Positions 5,220 to 9,203 of a DNA stretch of 9,203 nucleotides are shown here, piece after piece (position 1 is the stretch's first letter; each line of letters begins with the position of its first letter). The DNA comes from an uncultured Bacteroidales bacterium. Lineage in GTDB: Bacteria; Bacteroidota; Bacteroidia; Bacteroidales; UBA932. The translations under genes were made by a program, and so were the position numbers. The stretch is from NCBI GenBank assembly GCA_934667175.1, contig CAKULN010000078.1:1-9203 (forward strand), given 5' to 3'. The notes beneath the pieces were generated by a model. That model was not told the origin of the DNA. It worked only from the letters and a program-made list of their open reading frames with translations, and ran no database searches.

Positions 5220-7424
5220 CTATCTGACAGTGAACCCGACAGGTTCGCCGGAGGCTGAATCGGTCGCTACCCAGAGTTGGAAATCGCCGGGCTCCACGAC
5301 ATGTTCATTGTCGATGTTCCAGAAGGCGAGGTCGGTGATCGGCAGCGAGAACTCAACGACAGTGGACTCACCGGCTTTCAGGGTAACCCTTTGGAAGCCT
5401 TTTAGTTCCTTGACAGGGCGGGCGATGGAGCCGACCAGGTCACGCACGTAGAGCTGGGCAACCTCTGTGGCGGCATATTCACCGCTGTTCTTCAGGGTGA
5501 CTTTGACCTTGACCGTGTCGGTAGCGGAATACTCACGCTTGTCAATTGTGAGGTCGGAATATTCAAAAGTGGTGTAGCTCAAGCCGTAGCCGAACGGGAA
5601 GAGAGGACCGTAGCCGCTGTCCAGGTAGTAGGAAGTGCAGCCGTTGGAGGTTTGTCCCGCCTTGAGAGGAAGATCCATGAGGAGGGTTTCCGTGCAGGTG
5701 TTCGGACGGCCGGTGCTGAGGTGGTTGTAGTACATCGGAGCCTGACCGACAGTCTTTAGGAAGGTGGCCGGGGTCTTGCCGGATGGAACGGCTTTTCCGC
5801 TCAGGAGGTCGGCTATCGCCTCGCCGCTCATTGTCCCCGGATGGAACGAGTACAGCATCGCGTCGCAGTTTTCAAGGTCGTGTCCGATGGTCAGAGGTCT
5901 GCCTGCCATCACGACCACGATCACCTTCTTGCCAGTCTGTCTCATGGCTGCAATCAACTCACTCTGAGCGCCTTGCAGATTCAGGTCGGAGAGACAGTGC
6001 GCTTCTCCGGACAGGATCGCCTCCTCGCCGGCGAACACCACGATCGCGTCAGCCCTTGAAGCGGCGGCCTTGGCTTTGGCGATTCCGGCCGTGCTTCTGT
6101 CACGGCTGAAAGCTGTTCCCGGTTCGTAAATCACATTGTAATCCTTTTTGAGAGACTCCAGTGGAGTGACGGAATGGGTCTCGTCACCGTCAAACGCCCA
6201 TGTGCCGAGCTGCTCGTAAGGAGCGTTGGCCAGAGGACCGGTCACAAACAACGTCTTGACATTCTTCAAAGGAAGAGCCGCGTTGTCGTTCTTCAGAAGG
6301 ATGGCGGATTCGATGGCGCTCCGCTTGGCGGCCTCAAGATGTGACGGGGCATAGAGTGTGTTTTCTGATGCCTTCTTGTCAACATACGGATTGTCGAATA
6401 GTCCGAGGCGGAATTTCAGGCGAAGGATGTTCCTGACAGCGTCATCGATCTGTTTCTCGCTGATTTTCTTTTCTTTGACGAGTTCTTCGATGAAGGAAAT
6501 GTAGCCGTAGGACATCATGTCCATCTCGACTCCGGCGTTGACGGCCAGCTCGGTGGCGTCCTTGAGGTCCTTGGCGAATCCGTGCATGATCATCTCGCCG
6601 GAGGAGTTCCAGTCAGTGACGATCATTCCGTCAAAACCCCATTCTCCCCTCAAAATGTCTTTCAACAGCCATTTGTTGCCTGTTGAAGGGACTCCGTCGA
6701 TGGTGTTGAAAGATGTCATCAGGGTCATCGCACCGGCATCAACTCCTGCCTGGAAAGCTGGAAAATAGACATTGCGCAGAGTCCTTTCGGAGATCTCGGT
6801 GGTGTTGTAGTCCCTGCCTCCCTCAGCGGCTCCGTAGCCTACGAAATGCTTGAGGCAGGCGGCGATGGAGGTGGAATCTCCGTTGCCCTGATAGCCACGG
6901 ATCATGGCGGCTCCCATCACGGTGTCAAGGTACGGATCCTCTCCGGAACTCTCGGCGATTCTGCCCCAGCGCGGGTCTCTTGAGATGTCCAGCATCGGGG
7001 AAAAAGTCCATCTGACTCCGCAGGAAGCGGCCTCGACAGCTGCCACACGGGCGCCCCTCTCAACCAACTCAGGGTCAAATGTGGCGGCAAGTCCAAGCGG
7101 AATCGGGAATATGGTCTTGAAGCCGTGGATGACATCCCTGCTGACAAGGATCGGAATCCCCAGCCGACTTCTTTCAACAGCGGCTTTCTGGACCCTGTTG
7201 ATCTCGGCCGGATCCACGCAGTTGAGAATGGAGCCGACCTCTCCTTTTTCGGCGGCCTCGGTCAGCCAGTCCCCACCGGAAAGCTGGTTCATCTGGCCGA
7301 TCTTCTCATGCATGGTCATCCGCGAAAGGAGTTCATCAATTTTCTTCTCCGTCTCGTCTTTCTCTGAGCAGCCGAAAGCAACAAGGACTGCTACCGCAGT
7401 CATAAGGTATTTGAATATTCTCAT
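5220..7424 (-). CDS. bglX: GH3 beta-glucosidase lipoprotein (BglX type), 734 aa
   Basis: A retaining exo-beta-glucosidase expected to release glucose from beta-gluco-oligosaccharides. The N-terminus has a type II signal, 'LMTAVAVLVAFGC', with lipidated C19, so the enzyme is membrane-anchored. The GH3 barrel domain spans about 30-345: 'MTMHEKIGQM', 'FSPMLDISRDPRWGRIAESS' (141-160), 'LKHFVGYGAAEGGRDYNTTE' (191-210), and the nucleophile D271 in 'GMIVTDWNSSGE'. The alpha/beta sandwich domain (about 370-565) carries the probable acid/base E474 in 'LSGEAHCLSDLNLQGAQSE', a very BglX-like stretch. A C-terminal fibronectin-III-like domain (about 635-734) has 'VAQLYVRD' and 'ELKGFQRVTLKAGES'. Length and domains are complete, with no PA14 insert. 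It follows the GH16 gene by 53 bp on the same strand, indicating one operon. Acidic and lysine residues directly after the lipid cysteine (SEKDE) resemble a lipoprotein export signal. Confidence 0.93.
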   Translation of the reverse strand: MRIFKYLMTAVAVLVAFGCSEKDETEKKIDELLSRMTMHEKIGQMNQLSGGDWLTEAAEKGEVGSILNCVDPAEINRVQKAAVERSRLGIPILVSRDVIHGFKTIFPIPLGLAATFDPELVERGARVAAVEAASCGVRWTFSPMLDISRDPRWGRIAESSGEDPYLDTVMGAAMIRGYQGNGDSTSIAACLKHFVGYGAAEGGRDYNTTEISERTLRNVYFPAFQAGVDAGAMTLMTSFNTIDGVPSTGNKWLLKDILRGEWGFDGMIVTDWNSSGEMIMHGFAKDLKDATELAVNAGVEMDMMSYGYISFIEELVKEKKISEKQIDDAVRNILRLKFRLGLFDNPYVDKKASENTLYAPSHLEAAKRSAIESAILLKNDNAALPLKNVKTLFVTGPLANAPYEQLGTWAFDGDETHSVTPLESLKKDYNVIYEPGTAFSRDRSTAGIAKAKAAASRADAIVVFAGEEAILSGEAHCLSDLNLQGAQSELIAAMRQTGKKVIVVVMAGRPLTIGHDLENCDAMLYSFHPGTMSGEAIADLLSGKAVPSGKTPATFLKTVGQAPMYYNHLSTGRPNTCTETLLMDLPLKAGQTSNGCTSYYLDSGYGPLFPFGYGLSYTTFEYSDLTIDKREYSATDTVKVKVTLKNSGEYAATEVAQLYVRDLVGSIARPVKELKGFQRVTLKAGESTVVEFSLPITDLAFWNIDNEHVVEPGDFQLWVATDSASGEPVGFTVR

Positions 7425-7477
7425 TTACAAATATTTACTTATTATGGTAACGTTATCGGGCCATGTAATTCTTCCGG

Positions 7478-8596
7478 CTATTGTTTCTGGAAGACTCTCA
7501 CATAGTCAATCTCGTAAGTGGCTGGCAGACAACTCTCGTCTACTCCCATCGCACCGCCCCAGTCACCGCCCCAGGCCAGATTCAGCTTGAGGTAGAACGG
7601 ATTGTTGAACGGCCATGTGTCGTAGTTGCCTTTTCCGTCGTTCTCGAATGTCATGTGCACCTTGCCGTCAAAGATGAAGTCCATCTTCTCGGCTGTCCAT
7701 TCCAAAGCATAGGTGTGGAACTCGGACTGGGAGCCCTTGAGGAGAAACTCGTGGGTTTTCTGGGTTTTCTTAGGATGATTGTAGGCGGTGCAGTGGATGC
7801 TGGAGGAGACATATTCAGCATGATAGCCGACCTCTTCCATGATGTCGATCTCACCGTCCGCCGGCCATGCCTTGAAATTCTTCGGCATCATCCAGAATGC
7901 CGGCCAGGTTCCCTTGCCCTTAGGAAGTTTGAGCCGTGCCTCGAAATAGCCGTAGGTCCAGGATTCTTTGGTGTTCATCCTCACGGACTGAACCTTGCCG
8001 CCTATCTTCTGCGCTGTGATCTTGAGCGTCCCGTCGGAGACCTCAGCGATCTTCACACTGTTGTAGAGCCCGTCCGCGACGTAGTTCTGAAGTTCGTGGT
8101 TGCCCCAGCCACCGTCTCCGGTCTCGTACCACCATTTGTCTGAATCAGGTGAGGATGAGCCGCTTGTGTTGAACTCGTCTTGCCAGACCAGCTTATAGCC
8201 GGCCGGGATGTTCACTCCGTCTTCCTTGCAGTCCTGCCTGACACTTACGGTCTTTCTTGACGATCCGAAGCGGAAAGTCAGGACGGTTTCTCTTGCGTCT
8301 CTCGTAAAGTTTTCTGTAAGAGAAACTTTTACGGTGGCCTTGCCAGACAGCCCTCCGCTTGGTGAGACCGTGCACCAGTCCGCCGCTCCGGAGGATACGC
8401 CCCATTCGCAGTTGGCTGTCACGCCGACTGTCAGTTCCGTGGCTTCGTAGGAAGCCGTGAGCGCTTCCTTGTCGGTGGACAGTTCAGGAACAACTTCCGG
8501 ATCGCTGGAGGAGCTTCCACAAGATGATGAGGAAAGGGCCGCTGCCGCAGAAAGCGACAGCAACCCGAAAGCCAAATATTGGAATAAACGTTTCAT
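7478..8596 (-). CDS. BACON-GH16 endo-beta-glucanase lipoprotein (laminarinase/licheninase type), 372 aa
   Basis: It has a type II signal peptide, 'LAFGLLSLSAAAALSSSSC', with lipidated C26, a serine linker, then a BACON domain at about 38-122 ('ATELTVGVTANCEWGVSS', 'WCTVSPSGG', 'RKTVSVRQD'). The BACON domain probably acts as a spacer or glycan/mucin-contact module. The GH16 catalytic domain runs from about 130 to 372, from 'YKLVWQDEFN' to 'YEIDYVRVFQ'. The catalytic signature GEIDIMEEVG gives nucleophile E249, helper D251 and acid/base E254. The extra E-E spacing is the beta-bulge form typical of beta-1,3 and beta-1,3-1,4-glucanases. 'GYFEARLKLPKGKGTWPAFWMM' just before it is also typical. It would cut laminarin or mixed-linkage beta-glucan at the cell surface. 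The exact linkage cannot be told by eye. It sits in an operon between a glycan-binding protein (55-bp gap) and bglX (53-bp gap). Confidence 0.92.
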   Translation of the reverse strand: MKRLFQYLAFGLLSLSAAAALSSSSCGSSSSDPEVVPELSTDKEALTASYEATELTVGVTANCEWGVSSGAADWCTVSPSGGLSGKATVKVSLTENFTRDARETVLTFRFGSSRKTVSVRQDCKEDGVNIPAGYKLVWQDEFNTSGSSSPDSDKWWYETGDGGWGNHELQNYVADGLYNSVKIAEVSDGTLKITAQKIGGKVQSVRMNTKESWTYGYFEARLKLPKGKGTWPAFWMMPKNFKAWPADGEIDIMEEVGYHAEYVSSSIHCTAYNHPKKTQKTHEFLLKGSQSEFHTYALEWTAEKMDFIFDGKVHMTFENDGKGNYDTWPFNNPFYLKLNLAWGGDWGGAMGVDESCLPATYEIDYVRVFQKQ

Positions 8597-8615
8597 CGTG
8601 AAATGAATATATTCG

Positions 8616-8623
8616 CAAAACTA
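8616..8623 (-). promoter_or_regulatory. Possible internal -7 box TAGTTTTG before the GH16 gene
   Basis: On the minus strand 8623-8616 reads TAGTTTTG, a perfect TAnnTTTG, 19 bp before the GH16 ATG at 8596. No -33 TTTG is found at N19. It could give extra transcription of the two glycosidase genes independent of the upstream operon promoter, or be a chance match in an AT-rich gap. Confidence 0.3.
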
Positions 8624-8651
8624 TTAGAAACTGATTTTAAGAGCCTCTGGT

Positions 8652-9203
8652 CTATTTGTGCTCCTGCAGGCAGATTTTTGTCAGGGAGACTGTAGACCCG
8701 GCGGCGCATCTGCCAAGGTCGATGATCAGCAGAGCCTTGTCGTAGTCAACGTCCGGAGCAACGGCCTCCATTTTGAAAGTGGTCGGCTCTCCTTCATCGA
8801 CTGCGAAATCATTGACATAGATCGCGGAATGATCGTTGTCATTGCCTTCCCAAGCGAGTTTGAATGTCATCGCGGGGATGTCCTGATCGGACTCAACGGT
8901 CACACAGAAATCGTAGGTCTTGGCCGCTGACATCGGAATGTCCGTGTGGAATGCCGTCTGTCCCATCCATTCGCTGCCTCCGATTCCTTCCGGGATGACA
9001 ACCTTAATGCCATTGTTGGCAAGGCTCTCGGTCTCAGGGGTAAGTCCACCGGACCAATCGGATGGAGAGTACCAGTAGGTCATGCTGACGCTAGCACCGT
9101 TCCAAAGGTTTCCCGGGCCATCCACATCGAATATGTCTGGATCGTCCACTTCTCCGCCCGCGGAGCCTTCCTTGACGAACTCGTAATGCCATGCGATTCC
9201 GTC
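8652..9203 (-). CDS. C-terminal part of a secreted glycan-binding (CBM4/9-like) protein, truncated by the window edge
   Basis: The frame is open to the window edge and gives about 183 residues, beginning DGIAWHYEFVKEGSAGG and ending TKICLQEHK. There is no start codon to choose, since the gene begins to the right of the window; the internal GTG at 9149 is not a start. The segment reads as a beta-sandwich carbohydrate-binding domain of the CBM4/9 jelly-roll type: 'NLWNGASVSMTYWYSPSDW', 'KTYDFCVTVESDQDIPAMTF', 'AIYVNDFAVDEGEPTTFKME' and 'KALLIIDLGRCAAGSTVSL', with surface aromatics suited to sugar stacking. Proteins with such an end often follow susD as surface glycan-binding proteins of beta-glucan loci. 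That SusE/SGBP role is inferred from the GH16-GH3 genes downstream. The sequence alone supports only a CBM-like fold. Confidence 0.65.
   Translation of the reverse strand, partial: DGIAWHYEFVKEGSAGGEVDDPDIFDVDGPGNLWNGASVSMTYWYSPSDWSGGLTPETESLANNGIKVVIPEGIGGSEWMGQTAFHTDIPMSAAKTYDFCVTVESDQDIPAMTFKLAWEGNDNDHSAIYVNDFAVDEGEPTTFKMEAVAPDVDYDKALLIIDLGRCAAGSTVSLTKICLQEHK

Noticed and set aside
7429..7436. AATATTTG as a -7 box for bglX
   Set aside because: It misses the first consensus base and would place the transcript start at the ATG. Operon transcription from upstream is simpler.
7447..7457. TAACGTTA palindrome in the GH16-bglX gap
   Set aside because: An 8-bp palindrome with no extension or second copy is compatible with chance.
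6904..7590. Long plus-strand open frame (228 codons) opposite bglX
   Set aside because: It is antisense to conserved GH3 catalytic sequence and shows no recognisable domain or promoter.
7481..8143. Long plus-strand open frame (220 codons) opposite the GH16 gene
   Set aside because: It mirrors the GH16 catalytic domain. Stop-free antisense frames are common in moderately GC-rich genes.

Overview
The window looks like a piece of a gut-type Bacteroidales (Bacteroidota) chromosome. The basis is the combination of a BACON-GH16 lipoprotein beside a GH3 lipoprotein in a polysaccharide-utilization arrangement, several start regions preceded by the Bacteroidota -7 box TAnnTTTG, weak or absent Shine-Dalgarno sequences, a DUF2007 protein, and a HemW of the Bacteroidota type. 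Most genes are moderately GC-rich. The family (Bacteroidaceae, Muribaculaceae, Rikenellaceae or other) cannot be settled from this sequence alone.

Layout, left to right. (1) 1-451: the last 15 codons of an unidentified gene, a stand-alone 68-residue HARE-HTH (winged-helix) protein, and a non-coding array of about three units repeating at exactly 50 bp. (2) 452-1802: a divergent pair, a small secreted cysteine-containing protein on the minus strand and a five-helix membrane protein on the plus strand, each with a Bacteroidota-like promoter element in the 193 bp between them. (3) 1818-2615: a terminator-like hairpin, then a minus-strand pair, a two-helix membrane protein followed by a DUF2007 protein. 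(4) 2697-5036: a plus-strand pair, a membrane-anchored coiled-coil protein and hemW, a radical-SAM heme chaperone. They are separated by a single codon in the same frame. (5) 5220-9203: a minus-strand operon reading inward from the right edge: the C-terminal part of a glycan-binding or CBM-like protein, a BACON-GH16 endo-beta-glucanase lipoprotein, and a BglX-type GH3 beta-glucosidase lipoprotein. The GH16 enzyme would cut a beta-1,3 or mixed-linkage beta-glucan and the GH3 enzyme would release glucose from the oligosaccharides. The SusC/SusD pair expected with such a locus would lie beyond the right edge.

Three things are unusual. First, HemW carries an in-frame insertion of about 100 residues made of near-identical 21-bp repeats (AEPVPLA), enclosed by a perfect 14-bp inverted repeat. 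This looks like a REP-like palindromic element that entered a conserved enzyme gene and then expanded. Second, the 7-mer TGAATAT occurs 17 times on the two strands by hand count (GAATAT 33 times), in several reading frames and between genes, where chance predicts about one (about four). Third, the 50-bp tandem array at 302-451 has a dyad in its first full units and lies between two convergent 3' ends. I see no complete new defence or mobile system. The most novel signals are these three sequence-level patterns.
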